Assembly: GCA_049607205.1 (NCBI GenBank)
Contig: JBMYWH010000002.1
Location: forward strand, 99,432 to 163,431
Source: JBELHR01 sp049607205
GTDB taxonomy: Bacteria; Bacteroidota; Bacteroidia; Flavobacteriales; Flavobacteriaceae
DNA: 64,000 nt
Direction: 5' to 3'
Shown here: positions 18,352 through 27,021 of the stretch, in pieces
Numbering within the stretch: the stretch's first letter is position 1
How the letters are laid out: the number at the start of each line of letters is the position of its first letter
Notes under the pieces: generated by a model
What the model saw: the letters and a program-made list of their open reading frames with translations, nothing else
The model's database searches: none
Told to the model about the DNA's origin: nothing
Program-made: the position numbers and the translations under genes

Positions 18352-21081
18352 TTATTGAAATACTTGATTGATTACTTGCTGATGTCTTTTCTTAAACCTT
18401 GCGGTTGATCCTGCGGCAGGAACAGCGTAACGTTTTCTTGAAACGACTTGAAGTCTTTTGGAAGTTAAACGTTCCAACATAAAACTCCATGCTCCCATAT
18501 TACGAGGTTCTTCTTGAGCCCAAACAAAGTCTTCAGCATTGGGGTAAGACGCAAGAATTTCCTCTATTTTTTCTTCATGTAAAGGGAATAATTGCTCAAC
18601 TCTTACAAGTGCAACATCTTCTCTTTCTAATTGCTCTCTTTCTTCTAATAAATCATAATAGAATTTTCCAGAAGTTAAGACTACTTTCTTAACCTTTGAT
18701 TTATCTGTTAAATGATCATCTATAAGTTCTTGGAAGCTTCCTTGAGCTAAGTCTTCAAGTGTATTGACTGCTTTAGGATGTCTCAAAAGACTTTTAGGAG
18801 TGAATACAATTAGAGGTTTTCTATGCTTACGCTTCATATGTCTTCTAAGTAAATGATAGAAGTTAGCCGGCGTAGTACAATTTGCAACGGTCATATTATC
18901 TTCTGCACAAAGCTGTAAGTATCTTTCGATTCGGGCTGAAGAGTGTTCTGATCCTTGACCTTCATAGCCATGAGGCAAAAGACAAACAATTCCATTTTGA
19001 AGTTTCCATTTGTCTTCAGCGGCAGAGATGTATTGATCGAACATGATCTGTGCACCATTTGAAAAATCCCCGAACTGAGCTTCCCAAATCGTAAGAGTTT
19101 TTGGGTTTGCCATGGCATAACCATAGTCAAATCCTAAAACGCCATACTCGGATAGAAGGGAATTATAAACATATGCTTTTCCTTTATTTTCCGGATTTTC
19201 ATTAAGTAGACAAACGCGTTCTTCAGAAATTTCATCTCTTAAAACAGCATGCCTATGCGAAAAAGTTCCTCTTTCTACATCTTGACCCGAGAGTCTAAGA
19301 GAATAGCCTTCTTCAAGCAAAGAACCGTAGGCTAGACTTTCTGCCATTCCCCAGTCCAATTTATCTTGTTCAAAAACCATCTTAGAACGACCCTGTAAGA
19401 TTCGTTCGGCTTTGCGCACGAACTTAACACCCTTGGGGACTGTGGATAATACTTTTGCGATATTTTTAAGTTTGTCGATGTCATAGGTGGTATCGACAGG
19501 CTTCAGCATCGCTTCTAGTTTTTCACGAATAAACTCGCTCCAAGTGGATTCCATAAAAGGTCTCACTTTTGAAACTTTATCCAATTTGGATTTTGTGTAT
19601 TCTTCTTCGAGGAAGTCTTTGAATTCTTTTTTGATTCCCTCTACATAAGCCTCGTTGATCACTCCCTCAGAAAGTAATCTCTGAATATAGATATCTCTAG
19701 GGTTAGGGTGTTTTGCAATGGCTTTGTAAAGCTTAGGTTGGGTGAATCTAGGTTCATCACCTTCATTGTGACCGTATTTACGGTATCCTAATAAATCTAT
19801 AAAGACATCACGTCCAAAACGCATTCTGAAATCTAAAGCCATTTCCACGGCATGACAAACTGCTTCTACATCATCCGCGTTCACGTGAAGGACCGGTGAG
19901 AGGGTTACCTTGGCTACATCAGTAGAGTAGGTTGAGGAACGTGCATCGAGATAGTTGGTTGTAAATCCGACTTGATTATTAACAACCAAGTGGATGGTAC
20001 CTCCAGTTTTGTATCCGTTGAGCATGCTCATTTGCGTAACTTCATAGACCACACCTTGTCCGGCTATAGCAGCATCTCCATGAACTAAAATTGGAATAAT
20101 TTTAGAGTCATCACCATCGTATTTACGATCGATTTTACCTCTAACAATTCCTTCTGCTACTGGACCTACAGTTTCTAGGTGAGAAGGGTTGGGAACTAAG
20201 TTCATCTTAATTTTGTTCCCATCTTTAAAGGTTTTACTTAGCGTGATTCCAAGGTGATATTTAACATCCCCATCTATGGTCTGATCTTCAAAGTCTTTTC
20301 CTTCAAATTCACTAAATAGGTCTCGAACAGGTTTTTTAAAGATGTTCGTGAGGGTATTTAAACGTCCTCTATGCGCCATACCTAAAACTACTTCTCTTGC
20401 TTGGTATTTTTCAGCGGCATCCCTTAGAATTGCAGAAATTGCAGGAATTAGGGTTTCCCCTCCTTCGAGAGAAAATCGCTTTTGCCCTACATATTTGGTC
20501 TGAAGAAAGCTTTCAAAAGTCACTGCTTGATTCAATTTGCCAAGTATGTATTTTTTTGCTTCTGAGCTGTAGTTTGGGTGATTGTCATTTTTGTTCAAAC
20601 GATCTTGCCACCACTTTATTTCTTCAGGGTTTCTTATATACATGTATTCAACTCCAATAGAGTCACAGTATATACGATTTAAGTGTTCTAGAATTTGTCT
20701 CAAACTTACCGAACCTAAACCTAAGATTTCTCCAGCAGAGAAAACGGTGTCTAAATCGTTTTCGGATAATCCGAAATTGGACAAGTCCAATGTTGGATTA
20801 TATGTTCTTCTACTGCGAACAGGATTGGTTTTAGTAAAGAGATGTCCTCGAGTTCTATACCCGTTAATAAGTTCAATAACTTGGAATTCCTTTTTAACTT
20901 CTGCAGGAACTTCCAAATTCTCTTCTTCATTTCCAAGTGTATAGTTTTCATTGGCAAGGTCATATCCTTGAAAGAAACTTCTCCAACTTGGTTCAACCGC
21001 ATCAGGGTTGGATTGATATTGTTCGTACAGGTCCGAAATATATTCAGTATGTACAGTATTTAGGAATGAATATTTATCCAT
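18352..21081 (-). CDS. sucA: 2-oxoglutarate dehydrogenase E1 component
   Basis: 909 residues, thiamine-diphosphate enzyme that decarboxylates 2-oxoglutarate. Seen: the N-terminal YISDLYEQYQSNPDAVEPSWRSFF block, GMAHRGRLNTL near residue 235, the HGDAAIAGQGVVYE block, and the TPP-binding GDA...NNQVGFTT region. It heads the sucAB operon and has a well-formed promoter 39-68 bases upstream. The E3 subunit is not in the window. Confidence 0.95.
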   Translation of the reverse strand: MDKYSFLNTVHTEYISDLYEQYQSNPDAVEPSWRSFFQGYDLANENYTLGNEEENLEVPAEVKKEFQVIELINGYRTRGHLFTKTNPVRSRRTYNPTLDLSNFGLSENDLDTVFSAGEILGLGSVSLRQILEHLNRIYCDSIGVEYMYIRNPEEIKWWQDRLNKNDNHPNYSSEAKKYILGKLNQAVTFESFLQTKYVGQKRFSLEGGETLIPAISAILRDAAEKYQAREVVLGMAHRGRLNTLTNIFKKPVRDLFSEFEGKDFEDQTIDGDVKYHLGITLSKTFKDGNKIKMNLVPNPSHLETVGPVAEGIVRGKIDRKYDGDDSKIIPILVHGDAAIAGQGVVYEVTQMSMLNGYKTGGTIHLVVNNQVGFTTNYLDARSSTYSTDVAKVTLSPVLHVNADDVEAVCHAVEMALDFRMRFGRDVFIDLLGYRKYGHNEGDEPRFTQPKLYKAIAKHPNPRDIYIQRLLSEGVINEAYVEGIKKEFKDFLEEEYTKSKLDKVSKVRPFMESTWSEFIREKLEAMLKPVDTTYDIDKLKNIAKVLSTVPKGVKFVRKAERILQGRSKMVFEQDKLDWGMAESLAYGSLLEEGYSLRLSGQDVERGTFSHRHAVLRDEISEERVCLLNENPENKGKAYVYNSLLSEYGVLGFDYGYAMANPKTLTIWEAQFGDFSNGAQIMFDQYISAAEDKWKLQNGIVCLLPHGYEGQGSEHSSARIERYLQLCAEDNMTVANCTTPANFYHLLRRHMKRKHRKPLIVFTPKSLLRHPKAVNTLEDLAQGSFQELIDDHLTDKSKVKKVVLTSGKFYYDLLEEREQLEREDVALVRVEQLFPLHEEKIEEILASYPNAEDFVWAQEEPRNMGAWSFMLERLTSKRLQVVSRKRYAVPAAGSTARFKKRHQQVINQVFQ

Positions 21082-21119
21082 AAGGTCAGTAAAACTCTGT
21101 GTTTTAGTCTATGTGTAAG

Positions 21120-21149
21120 CAAAAATACAACGTTTTAGTAAATGACCAA
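21120..21149 (-). promoter_or_regulatory. sucAB promoter
   Basis: On the minus strand: TTG (21149-21147), 19 bases, TATTTTTG (21127-21120). A transcript start near 21114 would give a leader of about 33 bases. Confidence 0.68.
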
Positions 21150-21202
21150 TTTTTACTGTTTATTTCTTGATGTGAATTTCTTTATTTTTTTTCTTTTTTT
21201 AT

Positions 21203-21232
21203 TTGCCTCTGTTCGATTTTCTCGTATATTTG
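21203..21232 (+). promoter_or_regulatory. Promoter of left tRNA-Asn
   Basis: TTG (21203-21205), 19 bases, TATATTTG (21225-21232). The -7 box is the first element of the 159-bp repeat; the -33 TTG lies outside it. Confidence 0.68.
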
Positions 21233-21269
21233 CACTCGCAAAACAGGAATTCTATTTCTGAACGCAAAT

Positions 21270-21343
21270 TCCTCCTTAGCTCAGTTGGTTAGAGCATCTG
21301 ACTGTTAATCAGAGGGTCCAAGGTTCGAGTCCTTGAGGGGGAG
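21270..21343 (+). tRNA. tRNA-Asn (GTT), left copy
   Basis: 74 bases fold as a cloverleaf: acceptor TCCTCCT/AGGGGGA, D stem GCTC/GAGC, anticodon stem TCTGA/TCAGA with loop CTGTTAA (anticodon GTT), T arm CAAGG-TTCGAGT-CCTTG. The 3' CCA is not encoded. Its 3' 58 bases recur as the truncated copy at 24710. Confidence 0.96.
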
Positions 21344-21352
21344 CAAATTAAA

Positions 21353-21378
21353 AGAGGTCATTTATGACCTCTTTTTTT
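21353..21378 (+). terminator. Terminator of left tRNA-Asn
   Basis: Eight-base stem AGAGGTCA / TGACCTCT with a TTTA loop, followed by a T run. Confidence 0.88.
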
Positions 21379-21402
21379 GTTTAAGCTACCGGAAGTCTGT
21401 AA

Positions 21403-21735
21403 TATTTCTTTTGTTTACGTGATGATGTGATTAGGTTTGAAAGATTAATTCAAGCATACCTTCAAACTGACCCAGCTTATACAGATACATTAAAATATGT
21501 ATGGATGTGGGATGAGTTTCCTGGTAATAAGGATTTTGGAGGTAAGGATATAGGTGTTGATTTAGTTGCTTTGACTTTTTCAGGAGATTATTGGGCTATT
21601 CAATGTAAGTGTTATGCTGAAACTGCTGTGATAGACAAAAAATCGGTTGATTCTTTGCTTTTGACAGGAGCAACCCCACCATTAACAATTAATACACAAA
21701 ATGATTCTCCTAAATCATTTTCTTTGATTTTGTAG
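21403..21735 (+). pseudogene. Fragment of a large helicase with Mrr-like nuclease domain
   Basis: The frame is open from 21403 and encodes a piece of the N-terminal PD-(D/E)xK nuclease domain found on very large DEAD/DEAH helicases of mobile elements: RFERLIQAYLQTDPAY, then VWMWDEFPG, IGVDLVAL and the catalytic-type WAIQCKCY. After KKSVDS (about 21655) the sequence no longer resembles the family and stops at 21735. The true N-terminus is missing, cut close to the tRNA. Only about 85 of an expected >1,000 residues remain, so it cannot work as a helicase. Confidence 0.6.
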
Positions 21736-21752
21736 TCTTCAATAGTGACCAT
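21666..21752 (-). pseudogene. Possible fragment of a small unknown protein
   Basis: On the minus strand, ATG 21752 opens about 29 codons reading MVTIEDYKIKEN...GESFCVLIVNGGVAPVKSK, which resembles the start of a short hypothetical protein seen on Bacteroidota mobile DNA. It overlaps the degraded tail of the helicase fragment and is cut short. Resemblance is from memory and weak. The rest of 21753-21992 shows no gene, only an imperfect terminator-like hairpin at 21905-21935. Confidence 0.3.
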
Positions 21753-22008
21753 AGATTTTAGGATTAAAGATTTAATGATAATTAATAACGGAACCTTTCC
21801 GCAAAATCAAGTAGGGTCGGGGATGATGTATAAATGTATAATCTCTTTGGTAGGGCAGAGTAGACTATTTAGTTATTCTTCTTTACAGCTAGCTTATAAA
21901 ATATAAAAAGCCCAAACGGATTGTCTGAGCTTTTTATTGTTTATTCAGTAATTAATAGGGAGACGTGACGAACTCCTTTTTACCATTTATACTGTAGCCT
22001 TCCCCATA

Positions 22009-22893
22009 TTAGGACACCTCTAAATTCGACAAATAGTTTGAATTTTTGTTTAATTGTTTAAAAAATATTTCATCATATTTATCTCTAGGTTTATGTTCTT
22101 TAGGAGACTTATTGGATAGAGATTTATGTGGATGATTATAGTTATAATCATCTCTCCATTTATCACTTAGTTTTTGAAGTTGATAGATATCATCAAAATA
22201 GTAAGCGTCTAGAATATCCTCTCGATAATATCTGTTAAATCGTTCTATATATCCATTTTGCATTGGTTTTCCTGGTTGGGTGTAATTAATTTCTATAAAA
22301 TTCTTTTCACACCAATTGGTGAATGTTTTTGAGATAAACTCTGGTCCATTATCACATCTAATATATTTAGGAGTCCCCACTTCTTTTTTCAGTTCTTCTA
22401 AAGTCTCTACAACAGCTCTCGCAGGAAAAGACATTCCAGCATCAATTGCTAGAGCTTCTCGATTACAGTCATCAATCACGTTAAAAACTCTTACACCTCT
22501 AGAGTCAGTTAAGGTATCACTCATAAAATCCATACTCCATGTATGATTCAATTCTTCAGGAGTCTCTAAAGGTGTTTTTACACGGTCTAAAAGACGTTTT
22601 TTATGTTTTCTTCTAAGTTTTAATTTCATATCTCTATAGACTCTTAAAACTCGTTTACGATTCCATTTATAGCCCTCACGACGGATTCTGTTATAATACT
22701 CATCAAATCCTCTGGTAGTAAGATCAATGGAGAGTTCTGAAAGCTTATTGATAACTTCTGAATCATCTTTTTGCTTTTGGTAATACCACATTGATCTTGT
22801 TAGTCCAACGACTTTACAAGCCCGTTTAATGGATACCTTATAGCTCTCGATTAAATATATAACACGAACTTTTTTGTCGGAAGGCTTTAGAAC
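22009..22893 (-). CDS. IS3-family transposase OrfB (catalytic part, made by -1 frameshift)
   Basis: The frame extends upstream of ATG 22791 to the slippery site, so the natural product is an OrfAB fusion. Retroviral-type integrase core with the DDE triad visible as WSMDFMSD, RCDNGPEF and GYIERFNR. An N-terminal HTH_21-like region precedes it (IKRACKVVGLTRSMWYY). The stop lies in the left inverted repeat. Confidence 0.93.
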   Translation of the reverse strand, partial: VLKPSDKKVRVIYLIESYKVSIKRACKVVGLTRSMWYYQKQKDDSEVINKLSELSIDLTTRGFDEYYNRIRREGYKWNRKRVLRVYRDMKLKLRRKHKKRLLDRVKTPLETPEELNHTWSMDFMSDTLTDSRGVRVFNVIDDCNREALAIDAGMSFPARAVVETLEELKKEVGTPKYIRCDNGPEFISKTFTNWCEKNFIEINYTQPGKPMQNGYIERFNRYYREDILDAYYFDDIYQLQKLSDKWRDDYNYNHPHKSLSNKSPKEHKPRDKYDEIFFKQLNKNSNYLSNLEVS

Positions 22894-23153
22894 TTTTTTC
22901 CCAGTAAGTCTTTTACCATTTTTAAATCAAGGCTTACATCAGCATACATTTGTTTGAGCTTCTGGTTTTCTTGTTCTAATTCTTTAAGACGTTTTAGTTC
23001 CTGTCGATCCATATCACCGTATTTCTTTTTCCAATAATAGAAGCTACTTTTATCAATGCCTAATTCCCTGCAAATATCACTAACAGTTCTTCCTTGTTCG
23101 TATTCTTTTAAGGCTTTGATGATTTGAGCCTCACTAAATTTACTTTTTTTCAT
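22887..23153 (-). CDS. IS3-family transposase OrfA
   Basis: 88 residues: a helix-turn-helix domain (FSEAQIIKALKEYEQG...VSDICRELGIDKSSFYYWKKKYG) and a leucine-zipper tail (LKELEQENQKLKQMY). The end KDLLGKKF is where the ribosome may slip by -1 into OrfB at A AAA AAG. It recognises the inverted repeats as part of OrfAB and may repress transposition alone. Confidence 0.93.
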   Translation of the reverse strand: MKKSKFSEAQIIKALKEYEQGRTVSDICRELGIDKSSFYYWKKKYGDMDRQELKRLKELEQENQKLKQMYADVSLDLKMVKDLLGKKF

Positions 23154-23224
23154 GGTAACAGTTTATTCGTTAAAGTTAAGTATTCGAATTTTAAACTGTC
23201 CGGTTTTTAGGGAAGGCTACAATA

Positions 23225-23746
23225 CTACAATAATTTTGACAACTTAATTTTCCTAATACTTTTATCTTCCTCATTGTATAGATAAAGATTTCCTAACGAT
23301 AGTTTTTCTGACCATCTTGTGTAAATCCCCATCAAATATTTCGAATTGAATTTATAAATTCGAGTAACTTTTAATTGAATTCCAAATAGTGGAATTTCTT
23401 TCTTGTTTATTCGAGTAACTTCCCCATATATTGGAGTAAAATTCATCTCAATCGTACTATTATTATATTCATCGGTTCTTAACTCTAGGATTTTAACGAG
23501 TTCAATTGGAATATCGATAAAAGCTGTATCGATCTGAATATTGTAATTCTTGCGGAGATCGGTCCATTGTTTAACTTGAAGATGATTAATTTGATTATTT
23601 GATGTTCTGTTTATGAACTTCAGGTCATCAGTTCTCATATCATTTAGGTAAGTATTTAAAATTGAACTTCTAATTTCCATTAAATCCTGACTAAAGCAAT
23701 TTACTGCGAATATTAGAAAGGTTAAGTTAATTACAATCTTCTTCAT
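23225..23746 (-). CDS. Small secreted protein of unknown function, possible partner of the adjacent metallopeptidase
   Basis: From ATG 23746, 173 residues with a signal peptide (KKIVINLTFLIFAVNCFS) and an otherwise soluble alpha/beta-looking chain without known motifs. An extended frame up to 23779 is less likely. Its start lies inside the end of the metallopeptidase remnant (about 20-bp overlap), which suggests coupled translation and a functional pair such as enzyme and inhibitor or toxin and immunity protein; that is inference. The IS inserted exactly at its TAG stop, leaving it complete. Confidence 0.6.
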   Translation of the reverse strand: MKKIVINLTFLIFAVNCFSQDLMEIRSSILNTYLNDMRTDDLKFINRTSNNQINHLQVKQWTDLRKNYNIQIDTAFIDIPIELVKILELRTDEYNNSTIEMNFTPIYGEVTRINKKEIPLFGIQLKVTRIYKFNSKYLMGIYTRWSEKLSLGNLYLYNEEDKSIRKIKLSKLL

Positions 23747-24405
23747 TTTTATTAAAATTAGTTGAAGCCAGAATTTCATAATAATTATCTTTCATTACTT
23801 TCTTTTCTTCTGGAGTTAGTGCTGTATGTATACCCTTATCATTACGATACTACTCGTATCCATTTCTTAATGTTAATCCCTCCCAACCAAAGAACATATA
23901 ATTTTCTAGCGGAAATCGCTTTCCATCAAGTTCCCTAATCGCCTCAGCAATAGGAGTAACAAACCTATCGCATATACTGATGTTGTGCGTGTGAAGTTTC
24001 TATTCTATTGTTGTTTTTTGCATTAAAAAACATGTAATAGTGCATCAAATCACTTCTACTTTTATCTTTGGGATCAATACCGTTTTCATCCACATACTTA
24101 TACAACTCAGCATGAACTCCTTCATGAAGAATCGTTGCGGCCGATTGTAACCCTCCGTTTTCTAAATCTACAGGGTCAGTACAGGCTATATCGGTTACTC
24201 CCCCATTACAACTACCTCCGAATTGGATTGTAAGATCGTATTCTCCGTTTTCAAACAGACCTATTGTTTGTTCAAATAAATTTAGGTCTTGCAGCTTTGA
24301 AAATACACATTTTTTTTTTACCCTTTAAAAGATTTATGATTCTTTCATCGTCATTAGGTAAACACTCATTTGTCAAAAAATAATACGTTTCATCCTCTAG
24401 ACAAG
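23727..24405 (-). pseudogene. Frameshifted HExxH zinc-metallopeptidase domain
   Basis: Three reading frames together spell one domain of about 220 residues. The zinc motif HEGVHAEL (24112-24126 region) is followed by NNRIETSHAQHQYM, DRFVTPIAEAIRELDG and MFFGWEGL, an order seen in Bacteroidota putative peptidase or effector C-termini. Breaks: one extra base in an A10 run (24310-24319 on the plus strand as T10), a shift near 23970, and an in-frame TAG at 23852-23850. The N-terminal part of the parent protein is missing; the sequence joins the integrase stub at about 24400. Confidence 0.62.
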
Positions 24406-24642
24406 TGACTTCTTGAACTTCAGAAATGATTCTAAATCTCTTCCAGATAATAGGAATTTGTAAATTTCAGCTGCAAGTAGTTTCGCAGTTTGTGTTCTTT
24501 CTTTAGGAGGGTGCGAGTTTGGATAGATGTTAAGGTTTAACTTAGAGCCATTTGATACACGGTATCTTTGGTTTTTGTAGTAAAAACTTATGAAAACTCT
24601 TCCTTTAGAATCTTCACTAATTTTTGGGTATTTGATTTCCAT
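24397..24642 (-). pseudogene. N-terminal stub of a tyrosine recombinase (integrase)
   Basis: 81 residues that look like the arm-binding N-terminal domain of a phage/ICE integrase (KYPKISEDSKGRVFISFYY, then RTQTAKLLAAEIYKFLLSG). The core-binding and catalytic domains are absent; the frame stops at 24397 where metallopeptidase sequence begins. Its start lies 68 bases from the truncated tRNA-Asn copy, the usual place of an integrase next to its attachment site. Confidence 0.58.
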
Positions 24643-24709
24643 TTTGACAGACGTTTTACAGTTTAATTATTTCTTTTGTCTGTAGGTCGTGTCATTACTA
24701 ATATTATAC

Positions 24710-24771
24710 TGGTTAGAGCATCTGACTGTTAATCAGAGGGTCCAAGGTTCGAGTCCTTGAGGGGGAGCAAA
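24710..24771 (+). repeat. Truncated tRNA-Asn copy, probable attachment-site remnant
   Basis: 62 bases identical to 21286-21347: the tRNA from the D loop to its 3' end plus four bases. The 5' acceptor strand and D stem are missing, so it cannot make a tRNA. Elements that integrate into tRNA genes leave just such a 3' tRNA fragment at the far end. Confidence 0.88.
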
Positions 24772-24800
24772 AAAGCAACACGGATGTGTTGCTTTTTTTT
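24771..24800. terminator. Bidirectional terminator after the truncated tRNA
   Basis: Stem GCAACAC / GTGTTGC (24775-24781, 24786-24792) with loop GGAT, A run before and T8 after. It also serves the DUF5916 gene ending at 24811 on the minus strand. Confidence 0.85.
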
Positions 24801-24810
24801 GTGCTTTATT

Positions 24811-26985
24811 TTAAATATTTAACCAGTAGGATAGTTTTAGATTAATACTTCTATAGGTGGGATTCCATTGTTGGGTTTGGTAGCTATCGTTATAAACCAA
24901 AAAGAAATCTGACATTGGAGCAAATCTCCATTGGATTCTAGAATTAATCCCTAAATTTTCTTGTTGATTGCTAAATTGAATAAGGGTGGACCAGAATAGG
25001 TTTTTGGTAAAGGTTAAATCCACTTTAGGACTGATTAAGATCAAGCCTGTTTGAGCATATGGTTCTGGTAACTCTATATAGTCATAGCTCTTGAGTAGGC
25101 TTAAATTTGCTATGGGTTGGAATCTATATCCCATAGTGCTTCGTATGGAGTATTTAGTTCCATTGAAAAACTCCCCATAAGCCGTTTCACCTTGGAAGGT
25201 GAATAGATTGGTGTTATTGGTTTGATAAAGGAATTTTATTTGGGAGAAATTGTAGGTAGTATTTCCAGGTAATGGCTCAAAACCTCCTCTTGATGGGTCG
25301 AAGTCGTTTATTAAAAAAATGGAATTGCGACTGAGTTCTATTCCTATTTCTGATTGATTCCTTAATTGCCCTTCATAGGCTATGGCATAATTTTCATCGG
25401 TGTTTTTCCAATCCAGTTCTGGTTTGAAGAAGTTTTCATTGAATAGGCCTATAGTGTGAGTATTGATGGATCCCTTTTTGGGGTATATGATGTAAGAAGC
25501 AGAGTTAGCATTTTTAAATATTCCTTTTCTAGGAACAAAACCGAGCTCTGCATTAAAATCACTTCCTACGTACATCCAATCCGTACTGAAATTCCAATTC
25601 CTGGAATTGTAGTTCATTAAGGCTTGAGTGGAGTAATTATCTGCTTTATTGTTTTCTTCAAAGGATTTATGCAAATAGATTTTACCTACCCATGTATTGT
25701 CCGATGTTGCTAAATCGTAATCCAATCCTAGAACCCGATTGTAATCTTGAGAGCTTTGTTTATTTACCATAAAAAAACCAATATTGGAACGACTAAATAC
25801 GCGTCTTTGAAGACTAAACATTGCATTATTATATGAGGGTATGCCTAGTTCTTCTTCTGCAGAAGACTGCAAGCTCATTGCTCCTAGACGCCAATTTTGT
25901 CCTATTTTTCCGTTTAGTCTCAGTCCACCAATAATTCGATTTTCTAGATTATTTCCTAGACTATCACGAACGATACCTATTCTTCTTGAGAAAAAAGGTT
26001 GCGCTTGTCCTGAAGAACCATAGTTTGCAAAGAGGTCGGAGTTTTCAATAAAGAATTGCCTTTTTTCAGGGAAAGACAATTCAAATCGTGTGAGGTTGGT
26101 AACTATATTATCGACTTCCACATTGGAGAAATCAGGATTTAAGGTAAGGTCTAGATTTAGGCCGTTGGAAACAGCGATTTTTGCATCTGCTCCGATTAAG
26201 TTTATGTTGTCTGATTTATCGCTAATATAGTCTTTTGAGAACAAGGTGTTAACATAAGGTATGAAGTATACAGGGGTGGGGTTTTTGCCTAAAGCTTCTT
26301 CGAATTCCATTATTCCAAAAAACGCGAGATTTGCCATGATTTGGTTTTGTGGAACGTTAGTCCAAATACTTCTTTGTTGGGATTGTAAATCAAATCGATA
26401 AGTTTGAAACTTCCATGTTTTCGTTCCTTCAGGAAATTTCAAAGAGCTAAATGGTATGGCTATTTCTATGAGATAGCCTCCGTCTACTTGAGTCGTTTTA
26501 GCATCCCACTTAATATCCCAACTTGAGTTAAAGGAAGAAAAATCGGCTCCACCTCCAGAGACTAGCAATTCCCGCATTACCCCTAAAGGCGTTACCCCGA
26601 ATAAATAGGCGTTGATTCCATCGGAAAAGGTATCAAATAGAAAGGAAATATTGTCATTGGTACTTCCTCTGAAATCTCTTCGCAAAGAGGTTACCGCATA
26701 GTCATTCCCGATGGTTTTTGCTTGGATCCCCAGGTATAAAAACTCTTCATTATAGAGCATTTTCAGGCTTGTTTTATTCGGGGATTTAATGGAGTCCGTA
26801 GGGAAATATTGCTAGAAATCTTGTGCTGTATCTGCTGTGGACCATACTTTTTCATCAAGTTTACCATCCAAAGTGATGTTTTGATTAATTTTTTTAACAA
26901 AAATCTTTGGTTTTTCTTGTTGGGCGTGGGTATGTATGGAAAAGAGTAGATATCCTAATAATAGGATCTTGTGGTTAGTTTTCAT
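24811..26985 (-). pseudogene. DUF5916 protein interrupted by one in-frame stop
   Basis: The full frame runs from ATG 26985 (signal peptide HKILLLGYLLFSIHTHAQ) through a CBM9-like segment starting ITLDGKLDEKVW, to a large outer-membrane-type beta domain ending at 24811. A single TAG at 26814-26812 interrupts it, where related proteins are expected to have Trp (TTC TAG CAA, giving DF-stop-QYFPTDS). Everything else is in frame and 724 codon positions long, normal for DUF5916. It is a recent pseudogene, a sequencing error, or is read through; an ATG at 26760 would give only a 649-residue form without signal peptide. Confidence 0.85.
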
Positions 26986-27021
26986 TCGGCTTGGTTGGTG
27001 TTGCTAAGGCGTCACCTCTCT

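Larger units (their letters stand above)
21225..21383 (+). repeat. 159-bp direct repeat, left copy (tRNA-Asn unit)
   Basis: Contains a -7 box, tRNA-Asn and its terminator. By eye it matches 27893-28051 at all but one position (A at 21351 versus G at 28019). The two copies are 6,668 bp apart and frame the accessory region. Confidence 0.93.
21993..23221 (-). mobile_element. Complete IS3-family insertion sequence, IS407-like group
   Basis: 1,229 bp bounded by imperfect terminal inverted repeats: the outer 12 bases TGTAGCCTTCCC are identical at both ends, and GGACA and AAATTCGA recur further in. The direct target repeat ATAC stands on both sides (21989-21992 and 23222-23225); four-base duplications and TG ends are typical of the IS407 group. 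Both transposase frames are open and joined by a slippery A AAA AAG (22899-22893). The element looks intact and recently moved. It inserted beside the stop codon of the secreted-protein gene without breaking it. Confidence 0.93.

Noticed and set aside
24645..24684. GACAGAC / GTCTGT inverted repeat near the attachment copy as integrase arm sites
   Set aside because: Only six bases match, too few to separate from chance; not listed as a feature.
26812..26814. Stop-codon reassignment (TAG read as Trp)
   Set aside because: Two TAG lesions sit in the island, but several intact genes end with TAG, so reassignment is not supported.
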